Positions 33,266-46,520 of a stretch of 64,000 nucleotides of DNA are shown one piece after another. The translations under genes and the position numbers were made by a program. The DNA is from Limonium bicolor. Lineage: Eukaryota > Streptophyta > Magnoliopsida > Caryophyllales > Plumbaginaceae. Positions within the stretch are counted from its first letter, which is position 1, and every line of letters starts with the position of its first letter. The DNA lies in contig CM041776.1 of the NCBI GenBank assembly GCA_023374045.1, positions 122,417,733-122,481,732 of the forward strand. The letters are read 5' to 3'. The notes under the pieces were generated by a model. The model ran no database searches. It saw nothing but the letters and a program-made list of their open reading frames with translations, and had not been told where the DNA came from.

Positions 33266-35907
33266 TGTCGGAGTTCCCCGACCTATTTCCACGGGAACTG
33301 CCTGGCATGCCACCCACACGGGAGGTAGAGTTCACCATTGAGCTACTACCCGGTACCGGACCTATAGCCAAGGCACCATACCGCATGGCTCCGGCAGAAA
33401 TGAATGAATTAAAAGAACAGTTGAAAGACTTGTTAGATAAGGGATTTATAAGACCAAGTGTGTCACCATGGGGAGCGCCAGTCCTCTTCGTGAAGAAGAA
33501 GGATGGTAGTCTCCGCCTCTGCGTCGACTACAGAGAACTGAATGCAGTAACAGTGAAGAATAAGTACCCACTACCCCGCATTGACGGTCTGTTCGATCAG
33601 TTGAAGGGGGCATCTGTGTTCTCCAAGATAGATCTCAGATCGGGGTATCATCAGATAGCCATTAAGGAGGGAGACATTGAGAAGACGGCATTCCGGACAC
33701 GATACAACCACTATGAGTTTACAGTGATGCCGTTCGGTTTGTTGAACGCACCGGCGAAGTTTATGGATCTGATGAACCGCTTGTTCTGGGAGCAGCTGGA
33801 CAAGTCGGTTGTGGTGTTTATTGATGACATTTTGATATACTCGAAATCTAAAGTTGAACATGAGGAACATCTGAGGAGAGTATTGGAAATATTGAGGGAG
33901 AACCAGCTATATGCTAAGTTCTCCAAATGTGAGTTTTGGCTTGACCAGGTCTCTTTCCTAGGTCATGTCATCTCAGATGCTGGAATCTCAGTGGATCCAG
34001 CAAATATTGATGCCGTACGTACTTGGCCAAGGCCAAAGACTGTTACCGACATCCGGAGCTTTCTCGGTCTGGCAGGTTACTACAGGAGGTTTGTTAGGGA
34101 CTTCAGCAAGGTCGCGAAGCCGATGACCAGTCTGATGAAGAAAGATGCACCGTTATTATGGACGACTGATTGTGAGAAATCATTTCAGATCCTGAAGGAC
34201 TCACTGACCACTGCACCGGTTCTGACCATTCCAGACGGTACAGAGAGCTTTGAGGTTTATTGTGATGCATCCGGCAGAGGGCTGGGTTGCGTACTCATGC
34301 AACATGGCAAGGTGGTGGCATATGCCTCACGCCAGTTGAAGAAACATGAGGAGAACTACCCCACACATGATTTAGAGTTAGGATCTGTAGTCTTTGATTT
34401 GAAGATATGGCGCCACTATTTATACGGGGTTAGTGTGACGATCTACACCGATCATAAGAGCTTAAGATACATATTTACTCAGAAGGAGTTGAATCTCAGA
34501 CATTGGAGATGGTTAGAGTTCTTAAAAGACTATGACATTGACCTCCAATACAAAGAGGGGAAGGCCAATGTTGTAGCAGACGCCCTAAGCCGTCGAGCAC
34601 ACTCACTCCATTTGCTAGTTTCTTTCTCCAGCTTGGTTGATGAGGTGCGAGAGGCTCAGAGGTCAGATGAGTACATGAGAGAGGTCAGACAGAAGCTGAC
34701 GGATGGTACCTTTGAGAGTCAGAAATACGACTTCAGACTTCATGATGATGATCTGATCAGACTTAAGGGCCGGTTATGCATACCACGGGGCAACACGGAT
34801 CTGAAAGACCGTATACTTAGGGAATCACACTGTTCTTCAGTTTCCATCCATCCGGGAGCCTCTAAGATGTATAAAGACATGAAGAGATACTTCTGGTGGT
34901 CGGGAATGAAGACAGATGTTACCGAGTTCGTCTTGAGGTGTCTCACATGCCAGAAGGTAAAATTCGAGCACCGACGACCGGGCGGAATGGTACAATCGAT
35001 GCCAGTTCCGGAGTGGAAGTTCCATGATATCTCCATGGACTTTGTAGTTGGACTCCCACCTGCTAGGGGAGGTCTCAACATGATATGGGTGGTGGTGGAT
35101 CGCCTTACCAAAGTAGCCCGATTCATACCGATGAAGGATACTTGGAAGGCCACCAAATTAGCTGAGTTGTTTGAGAAAGAAATAATGAGACATCACGGGA
35201 TACCAAAGACCATAGTGTCAGATAGAGATACCAGATTCCTTTCGAGGTACTAGAGAGCTACTAGAGAAGCGATGGGTACAGAACTCAAGCTGAGTACCGC
35301 GTTCCATCCTCAGACAGATGGTCAGACCGAGCGTACTATTCAGACACTCGAGGACATGCTGAGGGCATATGCCTTAGACTTCCAGGGCAGTTGGATTGAC
35401 AGACTACATCTGATCGAGTATTCATACAACAACAACTATCACGCTTTGATCAAGATGGCTCCTTTTCAAGCGTTGTACGGCAGACCATGTCGTACACCGC
35501 TCTGCTGGGATGAGTCGAGTGAGACGGTCATTATAGGACCAGAGTACTTAGAACAAGTTAAGGCTGAAGTTCAGCAAATCAGGGAGAACATGAAAGCTGC
35601 TCAAGATAGGCAGAAGTCGTATGCTGATGTTCGATGACGGGACCTGGAGTTCGCAGTGGGCGACCATGTATTTCTGCGAGTTTCACCGATGAAGGGTGTA
35701 TTCAGGTTTGGGCAGAAGGGCAAATTAAGCCCGAAATTTGTTGGTCCTTATGAGATTACAGAGCGGGTGGGCCCGGTTGCTTACAGGTTGAATTTACCTG
35801 CTGAGCTGGGTAAAGTGCATGATGTTTTTCATGTTTCACAGCTAAAGAAATACATGCACCCCCCCCATGTGTTAGAACCTGAGAGGTTGACTTTAGAACC
35901 GATATGA
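33265..35907 (+). pseudogene. pol: pol of element B: RT, RNase H, integrase
   Basis: One frame broken by TAG (35251-35253) and TGA (35635-35637). Counting from 33265, RT carries [15 protein letters not shown] and the catalytic FIDD (Asp187, Asp188). RNase H has Asp334 (YCDAS), Glu371, Asp396 (TDHKS) and Asp439 (ADALS). Integrase has the HHCC zinc finger (His pair before CLTCQK), Asp592 (SMDFV), Asp653 (VSDRD) and the Glu at 35329-35331, which gives the DD35E spacing. A GPY-like module (FVGPYEI) and [11 protein letters not shown] follow. Domain order and motifs are those of Ty3/gypsy chromoviruses. The first stop falls between the second Asp and the Glu, so integrase would be truncated. Confidence 0.95.
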
Positions 35908-36074
35908 GATCCGTGGAGACTCCTCAGAGAATCTTGGACAGTAAGACTAGGGACACTCGCCACAAGTCAGTGCGACTGGTGAAGGTTCTCTGGTCTAACC
36001 AGGATGTCGAAGAGGCCACGTGGGAATTAGAGGATAAGATGAGGGCGAAGTACCCTTCTTTGTTTACTGACTAG
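35901..36074 (+). pseudogene. CHD: Chromodomain at the pol C-terminus, out of frame
   Basis: In a frame shifted from pol, the segment reads a C-terminal chromodomain (VRLVKVLWSNQ, then EATWELE and MRAKYP) and ends at TAG 36072-36074. Chromodomains of chromoviruses are known to steer integration to heterochromatin through histone marks. The pol frame ends at TGA 35905-35907 just before it, so a small indel has separated them. Its presence supports a Tekay/Del-like assignment. Confidence 0.85.
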
Positions 36075-36105
36075 ATCGTCTGTATACGGTACGGGGCATA
36101 CCCCT

Positions 36106-36123
36106 TTTTAAGGGGGGTAGAGC
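36106..36123 (+). other. Second (internal) polypurine tract of B
   Basis: TTTTAAGGGGGGTAGAGC lies 32 bp after the chromodomain stop and about 265 bp before the LTR-adjacent tract. The first 15 bases equal the LTR-adjacent tract. Confidence 0.65.
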
Positions 36124-36368
36124 TTCCTCGCTTTTGAGTTAGGAAACAAACTGGTTGTCGTTTGATTGGTTGTTTAAGATGTGAATTTGTGTAAGTTGCT
36201 ACACTTTGGTGTTAAGTTTGAGTTATGTATAATACTTATGTATTGTATTTGAGATTGACCTTTGAGTCTTGAGATGTGTGAATGTGAATATAAGATGTGG
36301 TGTTAAGATTAAGGGAATTGAGTACCGTGAATGGTTAAGCATATATGTGAACGTTGGGGACAAAGTTC

Positions 36369-36385
36369 TTTTAAGGGGGGTAGAT
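36369..36385 (+). other. LTR-adjacent polypurine tract of B
   Basis: TTTTAAGGGGGGTAGAT abuts the 3' LTR start at 36386. Confidence 0.9.
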
Positions 36386-38226
36386 TGAAATACCCCAAAC
36401 TTAGAGATGGTGTTTAAAAGATAACCTAAGTTATAAGGAGGCTAAATAATGCCTTAGAAACATTAAGAAACATTTCTAATCAAAGAAAACATAAGGAAAC
36501 ACTAAAAGAGCAGTTTAAACAAAAACGTGCTCTAAGCTTGGAGAGACTTGGGAGAGTACCCAAATATTGTTCTAAGACCTTATTAATATCCTAATGGTCA
36601 TTTTAAATCAATTACCAAAGAAAACCAAGCTTGAAAACAAGTTAAAACACAAAATGTGCTTTAAGGAGTCTTAAAGCACATTTTTGAAAAATTGTCTTGT
36701 AAATGGGTTTTGAATGGCTAAATGTCCATCATTACTCTTTAAGTATCATGTGTAATAATTAGTATCAGATTAGGAAGTTTAAATCAATGGGAAATCAAAA
36801 ATTTCACAACAATGTGCCTTGTTTTGTGAATAGTAATTTAATTAAGCTACTTTATGACATAAGTAAATATAAGTGAGATATTTGTTCAATAAATACTTAA
36901 GTACTCCTTGTTACTTAATGGGGGCCGGTTTTTACAAGGTGAGTCACCACCTTTGTTAGTTATTAAGTAAACAAAAATTATAAAGCAAAACTACTATTAC
37001 TTTACAAGATAAATATCATACCTTTAATCACCTCTCTCCTCATCTCTTCATTCTCTCTTGTTCCCACGGTTTTGAGCTGCTCTCCCTTCTCCATTGACGT
37101 GAAGAACAACCCCATGCTAGCTCCACCTTCCCTTGTACACACTTACTCATTTTAGCTCCAAAACCAAAACAAATTACATATTCTTCTTAGTTAGCTCAAG
37201 CTCTCTCTTTCTATCTTTTCAAAACTTCAAGAGCTTTGATTTGGTGCCAAGCCAAACCACCATTAGAGGAGGAAATTCAAGTTTGGAGACTCCATTGGCT
37301 TCTCCATTCTTAAGGTAAAGAAAGTGTAAGAAAATCTAGGTTTCCATCACTTTCCTTCTTGACCGAAAATACATGCTCATGAGGCTTCATTTTAATGCCT
37401 TGTTCTAGCTTGTTTTCTACTCTTCAAAGGATTGAGGAGTTCCTTCTTGCTTCATATCCAAGCTTGTCTTGAGAAACCAAGGTAAAACAATCACCTTAAT
37501 ACCTTAAAGCACATTTTTAACCTAGGGTTTGTTCCTTAGGGTTAATGTATTATCTAGTACTCATTGGAGTCATTGGATATTTGTTAGAACATTGGCAAGG
37601 AGATATATATTGGTGACCAAGATTGAGCAAGGAAAAAACCTAAGGAAGAAAGTTTTTAAAGCTTGTAAAAGAACAAGGTAAATTACTTACCTTAAGGTGT
37701 TTTATTGTTTAAGGGAATGGGATTTAGATATGTGATGAGTTTAGTGTGGAGTTTACATTAGAAAAAGGCTATATATGACCTAGGAGAAACAATGATCATG
37801 TTTGTGAACTTGTGATTAAGGAGCCAATGAGAAAAGAGATAGTTTAAGAATATCAAGGTGAATTGCAAGAAGCATTTTATTTCAATGGGAGCCTTGTTGT
37901 GTGTATTCGCAGGTTAAAGGCAAATATATGTGGAAATTCAATGGTTAAGATTATTGTCATTTAAGGGCCTAAGTGCCAAGCATTTAAGTTTATACACTAT
38001 GTAATGATGTGGTGTAGTTTTGGTGTAAATTGTGTGTTAAGGTGTTGTGATGAGAATTTGAGTGATATTGGTTGTTTGATGGTGAAAAACCAAGTGTTTG
38101 GATGTAACTATATACTAGAGAACCCATGGCAAAATTTAGAGGAGAACCTAAGTGTTTGAGATGTTCTAAGGAGATTTCATGACTAAGGAAGTGCTATGAA
38201 GTTCTAAAGGTTGTCTGATGAAAAAG
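36386..38226 (+). repeat. 3' LTR of B, left part
   Basis: Follows 25849-27690 closely. It ends at the insertion point of C after AAAAG (38222-38226). A non-ATG ORF at 37133-37318 is conserved with the A LTR only as DNA. Confidence 0.93.
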
Positions 38227-38706
38227 TGAAATACCCCGAACTTAAACATAAGGATTAAATTAATCTAATACGTATTTAAGGGCCTAATGGTACCTAATTA
38301 ATATTGGTAAGGAGAATAAATCCAAAAAGAAATAAAGAAACGCTTAAAAAGTGAAAAACGCTAAATAAGCGTTAAAATAACCATAGGAGGTATGAGACCT
38401 CGGTTAGCGTATTATATGGATTCCAAAGGTTTAATAAGACCTAAATAATATATGGGAAACTCCCAAAGAAAACGGATCCAAATAATGAATTAAAACGCTA
38501 ATAGAACCTTAAAACGCGTTTTCGAAGTAACCGGGGAAAACGTGTCTTTAAGCGGGTCAAATAGACTCGTAACAATTTTGGTCAACTAAATAATCATTAA
38601 TAAATATAGTGAAGCTTTAGAACCAATAAAATCAATAAAACGAGCAATTAGTTAAAACTGTCAAAAACGGGAAGTTGGGGTAGAAACATAAATAACCAAA
38701 ACTTAT

Positions 38707-39360
38707 GTGTCCAATATTGTAAATAGAATTCTAAAACCCACATGGGCTGTGGTGTGTCACGATTTGCTCTCTCTCTCACACACTCTCTATTCTCTTTTAT
38801 TCACAAAAGACAAAAGCATTTCACAAAAAAATAATAACATATATTACTTTACCACTCACACTCTCTCTCTCCTATCCTCTCATTTCTTCACTCACGTAGC
38901 AGCCCCATCCCCCTCACTCTCTATTTCTTTCTTCCTTCTCCAGCGACAGCCATGGAGGAATGAACACAACCCACACAAAACCCACTTCTCTCCTCTTGTT
39001 ACTACCTCAAATCTCCTCCAAAAATTACAAAACTTGTACCATTGGAATCCTCTCATCAAGAGCTACATTCCTATCTTTTCAAAAATCGAAAACAACAACT
39101 TTCATCTCCATGGGTATGGAGCATTTGGAGTTTCAAGACCACCATTAGAACCACCTCTTCCTCCTTGTCATTTTAAGGTAAAAATCTTCTTGAAACTCCT
39201 TTGTTTTTCTAGCCTCATGGGCAAAACGAAAATGAAGCTAAAACCTTGTTTGGTTTCTTTGCACTCTAGCCGATTTTGGCTTGTTGAAGGAGTTGGAAAT
39301 CTTGTTCTTGAACCACTCCAAGCTTCATTTGCACCCTTGCAAGGTAATGCGATTTCCTAA
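38707..39360 (+). other. 217-codon ORF in the C LTR, doubtful
   Basis: An ORF rich in Ser, Leu, Phe and Pro across the CT-rich leader-like part of the LTR, with a 215-codon counterpart at 48540-49187. It spans a donor-like AAG|GTAA site and differs between the LTRs by frame-compensated indels. There is no recognisable domain. I think it is a by-product of pyrimidine-rich DNA but record it because both copies stay open. Confidence 0.15.
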
Positions 39361-40491
39361 ACCCTAGAATATACCTTAAGCTTCAAAGATGGTTAGGGTT
39401 AGTTTTGTATTGAATGGTGGTGTGTATGGGTTGTAGTGTTAGAGAATTTAATCTACAAAACCGGTGGGAAGGAAAAGAAAGAAGAAAGAAGAAAAGAAAG
39501 AAGAAGAAAGGAGAAGCTAGTAAAGAACAAGGTAAATTGCACTCTTTTGTGGAGTCTTGTAAATGTTTTATGTAACAGTTTTTAGTAGTTTAAAATGTGC
39601 GATGTATAATGATAATGAGTAGTAGTGAAATGGGTAAGAGAACTTAAATGTTTTAAAGCTTCAAAAGTTGATCCCAAAACATGATAAACCTTAAGGAAAG
39701 AAATGGGAATGTGCAGGAAATTATTGAGTGATAATGGGTAGTATTGTGTTGGAGAGTTTGGTATATTGATGCTGTTTACAAACAGGTGAAATGAGCAATG
39801 AATGAGGTTATGAGTAGTAGGTATGTTGAAGTATGATGAGTAAGGTAATGTAGCTGTTTTGGAACTTTTAAAGGATGATTAAAAGCTTGGGAAAACATTG
39901 GGTAATGAGTATGTATGTGCAGGAAAAATATTGTGGTATATTGTGTGGAATGATGTGTGACTTGATTTGGGGAATTGGAATGAATGTGTGAACTGAAAAT
40001 GTATGTGGGCAATGTTAGAAATATAGGGGAACCTATGCCCAAATTTTTATGGAAATTGAAGGACTTAGATGAGGAGGAGGAAGGGATAACCTATGTGGTG
40101 ACTAAGTGTATCTGGAGAGTTTAAGTGAGTAGTTTAGTACTTTGTAACAATTTAGAAGAGGAGTTAAGTAATGGGATGGAGCTAGGATTGAGGCAATGCA
40201 TTGAGGATGTTAGGAGTAGCATTAGTAGAGGGAGTATTGAATGGTAAAGATTTAAGGAAAATCTGTAGCATTGTGGGAGGAGAAAACTATAACAGAGAAG
40301 AGAATAATAGTGGAAAAATTTGTAAGTGAACAGATATTGACAAAGGAGTTTAGAGAGTGGTTTGGGCTAGTTTAAATGCTTAAACAAAGTTAAAACATGC
40401 TAGATTATATGTAGAAATATTAGGGAAGAGATTGGTAGAAGTTTGGAATTAAACAAGCTCAAAAACTTATATATGTTGCAATACTGTAACT

Positions 40492-40812
40492 AGTCCGGGT
40501 TTGCAAACCAGCACACAAACCCGGACTAGCATGAAAACTCGACAGAAAGTTTTACAAAGGGATGGTCCGGGTTTACAAACCAAGACACTAACCCGGACCA
40601 CCCCAAAAATACACCCGAGAGTTTGCAAAGGAATGGTCCGGGTTTGCAAACCAATCCCCAAACCCGGACCACCCAAATTTTTCACCCGAGGGAATAACAA
40701 TGTATGGTCCGGGTTTGTAAACCCAGCCCTAAACCCGGACCACACCTAATTTTCACCCGTATGTTGTTCCAGCGAGTTGGTCCGGGTTTGTAAACCGGAC
40801 ACCAACCCGGAC
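40492..40812 (+). repeat. Inverted-repeat array in the C 5' LTR
   Basis: Five GGTCCGGGTTTG...AAACCCGGACC pairs spaced roughly 60-75 bp. This is another family-specific stem in the same architecture. The 3' LTR copy is at about 50319-50645. Confidence 0.85.
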
Positions 40813-42016
40813 CAACACAAAACTACCCAGAATGTATTTTAAGCTTGGGTAAGGATGGGTAATGATGGGTAATGATATTATAAGTTAATTAAGACATGAT
40901 TGATGATGTTTAAAGGTCATTAAGGCATGAACAAGTTTAGAAAATAATTTTAAGTAAGTAACTTAAGTAAATGTATTTGAATAACAAGGGTGGGTAGTAA
41001 GTATAAACTGGGAAACAGTAGGAAGTAATGAGTAAGGTTAGTTATGGATAATTAACCACCCAATTGTATGTATGTCATAGGATTCGACTAGTTGAACACC
41101 GAAGGAGTCGGTGAGTTCCAAGTCAACGGTGAAAGGTATGATTTCTTCATGCCTGTATCCTAATCTGGTTACCCCGATTTGTGTGCTTATTTGATCACCT
41201 AATAAGATAAATGCATGAATCGGATTATATTGCACTTACTCGTGCTTGTTTACATTGTTCTTGGCATTTGTCTTGAACAATAGTTTGTATAATTCATGAG
41301 ATATATGAATGATGATGACTTGTATTCGAATCTTGTATTGTACTTAAGTATTGTATTGTATTTTGTATAAATGGTATTGAGCAGTAATTGTGTATGTGGC
41401 TTGTATGAATGACTTCTGCTAATTCCTAACTACCTAACTCCTAACTTAAGTGAGTAAACTGGAATGAGTAGAAGTCCGATATAGCTTCGGCCACGTGAGG
41501 ATGCGGAGTCACAAGAGGTTGGCTGCAATTCCTGACTCTTAAACTGGTCCGCGGCCCAAATCCCTTAAATGGGTAGCATCCCGGATTGGTGAGTCAAGTA
41601 AATCCCGGAGGTGGGACGGAGTAGTCCCCAGGGCCGGAGGTCCCGACGACTTAACATGAGTAAGAGTAAGAGTAAGTAAGTATGTATATGAGTATGTATG
41701 CGTATGTATGAAGTAACGAGTAAAAGAGTAATCTCCACCCGATTAACCCGGGTGGACCAATGAAGCTAACAAGTATTGTATATTGTGTATGTAATGTGTA
41801 TGTGTACTTCGGAAAAAGGTAAGTATGTATTGGATGGTTATGTTGTACTTCTGTATGTAATGAAGTGTATGTATGTGTGTATGTCTTGCGTAATGTATTG
41901 TAATATTGTGTATAAGAGCATGTATGCATGTATGTTTGAATGAAAATGAACTGCATGTATTCGACCAAGTGGTCGGCGTACCCTCACTAGTACGCGGGGT
42001 ATGCGGTTATCATGCG

Positions 42017-42061
42017 CAGCGAAAGCTGACCCCCTAGGGGGAACGTTTTTAGTGTGCAGGT
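42017..42061 (+). other. Twin-hairpin module before a CAG|GT junction (C)
   Basis: CAGC-GAAA-GCTG, with a GNRA tetraloop, then CCCCC/GGGGG, a T run and GTGCAG|GT (42057-42061). The 3' LTR copy (51849-51903) has changes in both stems. Confidence 0.7.
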
Positions 42062-42474
42062 ACCCGAAGCGGATGTGTTCAAGGTAAAGACCGGCGGCAC
42101 AACCTTGTATCTAGAAGTAAGTAGTTGTGAGGAATGGGTAGTAAGTAGTCTCCAAGGGAGAATGTATGAGTTTGGAAGAGGTATTTACTTGTATGAGGAT
42201 CCTAGTAGACTCGGTGTGTGAATTATTGTATTGTGAGTATTGTATGGAATGAAGATTGCATTTATTGGTAAATGGAGTGTGTTGAGTTATGTAATACTCG
42301 GGATTCCGGTCCATCAGACCGATGCTGTATGTAGTAGCAGTAGCCTTGTTAGTCACGGGGTGACTAACGCATTGTATCACCCACATTATGTAAGTATGTA
42401 TCCGCTGCGTGTATCTGATGTGTAAGGAGATTGGACGGTAAGCACAACATTAATGGTAGGGGTGTTACAAAAAG

Positions 42475-42486
42475 TGGTATCAGAGC
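42475..42486 (+). other. Primer binding site of C (tRNA-iMet)
   Basis: TGGTATCAGAGC lies five bases after the LTR end. The overlapping stem is ATCAGAGCGA/TCGCTCTGAT (42479-42502) with an AGTA loop. It differs from B at a paired position. Confidence 0.9.
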
Positions 42487-45213
42487 GAAGTATCGCTCTG
42501 ATGACTGGAAATACCGAGTTTAGGAATGCGAGTTAGGAATTAGAAGCTTAGGGCTAAGGGTTGAGTGTTAGCATTAGAGATACGCTAGTTAGGAACTACC
42601 GGTGAGTACCGGATACCTACAATACCAGACCCGCCCTCCACTAACCCTATTGTATAACTTGGGGACCAGAGAGAAGGAAAGACCTCTCATACTCAGGAAA
42701 ACCTGATCTGGCAGTAGTGAGATAATCCTACAAGAGGAAAGGACTTGACACACAGTCGATTCCAAAAATTGGAAGTCCCGGAAATGGATTCCGGTTGAAC
42801 AACAGTACCCGCACTTAATGGTGGTAGGATGAGCACTCCAACCATAAGGAGGCTACAACTTACAACAACATGGGGCGACATGCTTAGCAGTCGCGGAATC
42901 TGGTTAACCAACCAGCAGCAAGAAAAGAAGCAGTAAGCGCAACGGAGCGGAAAAAGGAACAGTAACAAAACCCGAGACACAAGTCTAGGACAGTAATAGC
43001 TAAATAGCACCACCAACGGTATGCTAGCTGACTAAGGACATAGTCAGGAGTGATTAACTCCAAAACTACAACGCCAAAAAATTACAATACCTGGCCGACA
43101 TCGCTTACACAGCTACAAGGATATCCAAGGGATATGAACCGATAGGACTACGAGAGTAGTGCCTAAACAAGCTAAGGCTCAATAACCACGGTAAACCAGT
43201 GGGAACGAGCAACAAGGAAAAACATAAAACTAAATAAATAGGTTACCTCCAAGGATTGGAGAAGTACCCCGACCAAGACAACCATGTCAAGATCAATGGG
43301 AAGCTACTTAAAAGGATCGAGTACCCCAAACATAGATCAATATGATCTAGGGAAGAGTCAACAAGACTATTAAAAACAAGTGGGAACCATACCAAGACCG
43401 GTATAGGTCTAACCAAAAACCAACAGTACCACGCACTTGCCACGGCAAGTGCAGTAAGAACAGGAACATGTAGAGGAACTTTAACAAACCACAGGTACAT
43501 AGTAATGTACCGTGACAGCAGTGAAACAACTGTAGGATCACAAATCCTGGAAGCTAGAGGAATCAAACCTTGGAAAGGCCTGACGGCCTGACCATTGTAT
43601 TAAGAACATACCAGTCAGCGGGAAGCTGGACTTGGTCAAGACCACAAACATGGCTATGCCATGTAGAACTTCTTTTAACACCGAACCATTGTTTCAAAAC
43701 CCAAAATTCTTCTTTCAAAACCACAACTTTTCTTTTAAACCTTGGATTTTTAAACAAAACCAACAGAATTACGGTGAGTATCATAGATTGATACAAGAGG
43801 AGCTGACAATAGAATACTTCACCTAGGCGTGTGACGAACACTACGAGTGTACCCGTTACGGGATGTGGGACAACCGCACTCCGAAGGAGCTTGCGGGCCT
43901 GACATATAGTTGGGTAAGTGGTAACGTATCAATATGGTACCCCACGTATGTATACATGTAGTGTGCGACGCACGGGAAGTAGTCAACTCCGTTCTACGGA
44001 CCACGAGTAAGTTCAAACCAGAACAACTGGACACCTCAGACAATCAAGGAGAAGGAACTCAGCTAAGTAATTAGCATAAAAGAATTTAGAGAACCCATCT
44101 GAAGATGAGGAATGAGAATTAGGAAGCGCAAAAGGCGCAGAGTAATGAGTATAGACATTGGATATGTCTCAAAGACATCAAGCAAGTACATGACAGCTGG
44201 AAAGTATACCCAGCCTGAACTCAGCAAGGCAAATGCCTAAAGTAATCACAACGATGCTCAACAAACGGGACGGAATTCCCAAGAGCAATCACAAGATTAC
44301 CACGAAGTAAAATCCATCATTGAAGAGGATATTAAACCTAGTCTTAAACACTAGGAGCAAGTGTAGACAGTCTACCCAAGGATGGGAGACGTCATAACCC
44401 AAGGGAATAACTCAAATACAACACCACAAGGCGGTATGGTGATAACATATCATAAACGTTAGCCGGATGTAACGGCATGATTCAACAGCACTCAGGAGCA
44501 ATCCTCGAAGGGTGTCTGAATTGCAACAGTCGAACAACAGCGACATGATAAAAGCACGGAAGTTAGAACGAACACTCGGTTAAGACACCGAAGGGATTTC
44601 ACTTAACAGGAAATGCCCTAAATTAATAGGAGGCACTAATTAACACCAGAGGGCCTAAAGGGTCTCCTATGAACGGAAGCGTGATGTCACGACTTACCAT
44701 GGAGCCTAGTAATACCTCCAACCTATGGGGTATACATGGCATGGAAACATGTATAAGCAGCTTGCAAAGACCATAGCTTGCAGCAATAAGGCTTAAAAGC
44801 CATCAACCAACTATGTTATGTAAACCTTAACGGTTGCATAACCCACACCATTTGATAACAAGACTTGCAAGGGACATTGTCCCATACGACAAAGAAATCA
44901 ACAACTGGACCATCAATTCAAATCCAACACCCGAGTGGCTTGGAGTAATGGCCAACTCAGTGTCACTGTCACTAGAATATCAGTCTAGTATACAGTTGAC
45001 AAGCTTTTAATTACCTTTATGCCTTCTGTAGCAATGGTAGCACAGAGGCATAAGAATCATGATAATGCCAACATTGGCCTAGTCCACACTTGGACACTAC
45101 GAGAAACCCAAGGGAAGGTACCCCTCGTTAGCCTAAGACCACCAATGTGGTGAAGATGTGAACCCTTAGAAAGGCTTCCATCTATTATAACAGAAAAGCC
45201 TACCCATATAGAT

Positions 45214-45396
45214 ATGGCCAAGGGGCGATGGAATAAGGAAATGAGATTTCCAAACCGTTATGACTTAAGGAGTAAGCATACTCCGTATGCACCCAAGCAT
45301 GTGGTGAACCGTTGTATAAATACTAACATAGTCAACCTCTTCATGAGACCTATGAGTGGAAACAAGCCTCTCAACAAGAACTTCACTTATCAATGA
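45214..45396 (+). pseudogene. RT remnant in C
   Basis: A 60-codon reading contains FPNRYDLRSKH, like the [11 protein letters not shown] of gypsy RT, and later FMRPMSGNKPLNKNF at the place of the MPFG...NAP..F motif. A has a matching trace near 6751-6810. The similarity is weak and by eye. Confidence 0.4.
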
Positions 45397-46399
45397 TAGA
45401 ACGGGACCAGAAAACCCTTGAATTTTCTTGGGATGTCCCGGTGATGTACATACAAGTAGAACTACACAGCTAAAGCCTATACCCAATGCTCAGCACGGAA
45501 AGACAATAATTGTCAAAACAATCAACGGAATGCACATTGCACACCATGAATGACCAGCGCTCAAGAGAGTTGTAACCCGACAAATTACTTCACCCAGTGT
45601 CAACAAAGATACTTGGTAAATTGTATCATGAATGAGATAATGTGAGGTAAGCTAACCTACACATGAAACTTATATTGCAATAAGACATCTCCACATTGGG
45701 AAGATAATAAGATTGCGGTATGCCACGACGACCGTCATACACACGAACACAGGAAACTCCTAGTGTATTTACACCATAAGGAAATGGTGCCAACGACAAT
45801 GGCAACGAGTAAAGATAAGCTACCACAGTAACAGAGACAGTAAGAAAAATGTTGTACAATGAGTAAGAATACGGTGCGCAACAAGCGACCGCTATGAGGA
45901 AGTAGCAGATAATAACATGGAGTATAAGCATGAGATGACAGGCAGAAATATTCTTTCCTATCACATAAGTGACTTACTGTCAAGCGTTTACGCCTCTGCA
46001 CTCTGTATGACTGAGTGTTTTGGCAATGCACTTGTTCAGCTAAGGATCTAATGGGATGGCTAGGGATATGGAGAATGTAAATCGTAGTAAACCTTTTTTC
46101 ACCAACAACATGGCATAAGCCAGTAAGCAAGCTTAGCAACATAAGTGCGGCCTAAGGCCAAAGAAGCACGAAGAGTGTAAAACACTAGTAATCACAAGAT
46201 GTGAATTCATTGGAATAGGTGAAAGAGATACAAGAAGTCACTAGGACCGCATAGAAAATGCAAGGTCATACAAGAAGAACACTTGTACGAACCAGAAGAA
46301 CTGGTATAATTTAGAAGCTAGTGAACAGAGGAAGCTACAGTTAAGTGGTGACTTAACCGCCGACAATAAGTCGGAGGAACTTAACGAATAATCGGGGAA

Positions 46400-46520
46400 G
46401 CACGAATAGCATGTGCAGTAGATTACCAGAGAGCTGGCTATAAATCTTAAACTCATTGAGTTCAAACACGGTAAAAGAATACCGCATTTGTTTAATGAAC
46501 CTTATCCCATAATAGACGGA
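46400..46520 (+). pseudogene. Possible integrase remnant in C
   Basis: Fragments such as ESWL and KLIEF resemble the SW...LIEFAYNN region of gypsy integrase. They occur at the same relative place as the clearer remnant in A, upstream of a shared block (GTCGCGCAGCAGAAGCTAG). Frames are broken. Confidence 0.35.

Larger units (their letters stand above)
38227..42469 (+). repeat. 5' LTR of element C
   Basis: Starts TGAAATACCCC and ends GGGGTGTTACA. It contains donor-like AAG|GTAA sites (GT near 39178, 39343 and 39532), an acceptor-like TGTGCAG near 39715, a GAA-rich tract (about 39470-39520), an inverted-repeat array (40492-40812), a GTATGT-rich stretch (about 41660-41960), twin hairpins (42017-42061) and a terminal hairpin (about 42348-42368). 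Confidence 0.93.

Noticed and set aside
45626..46142. Minus-strand ORFs of 112 and 135 codons in C
   Set aside because: Hydrophobic low-information readings on the strand opposite to the pol traces, overlapping each other in different frames.
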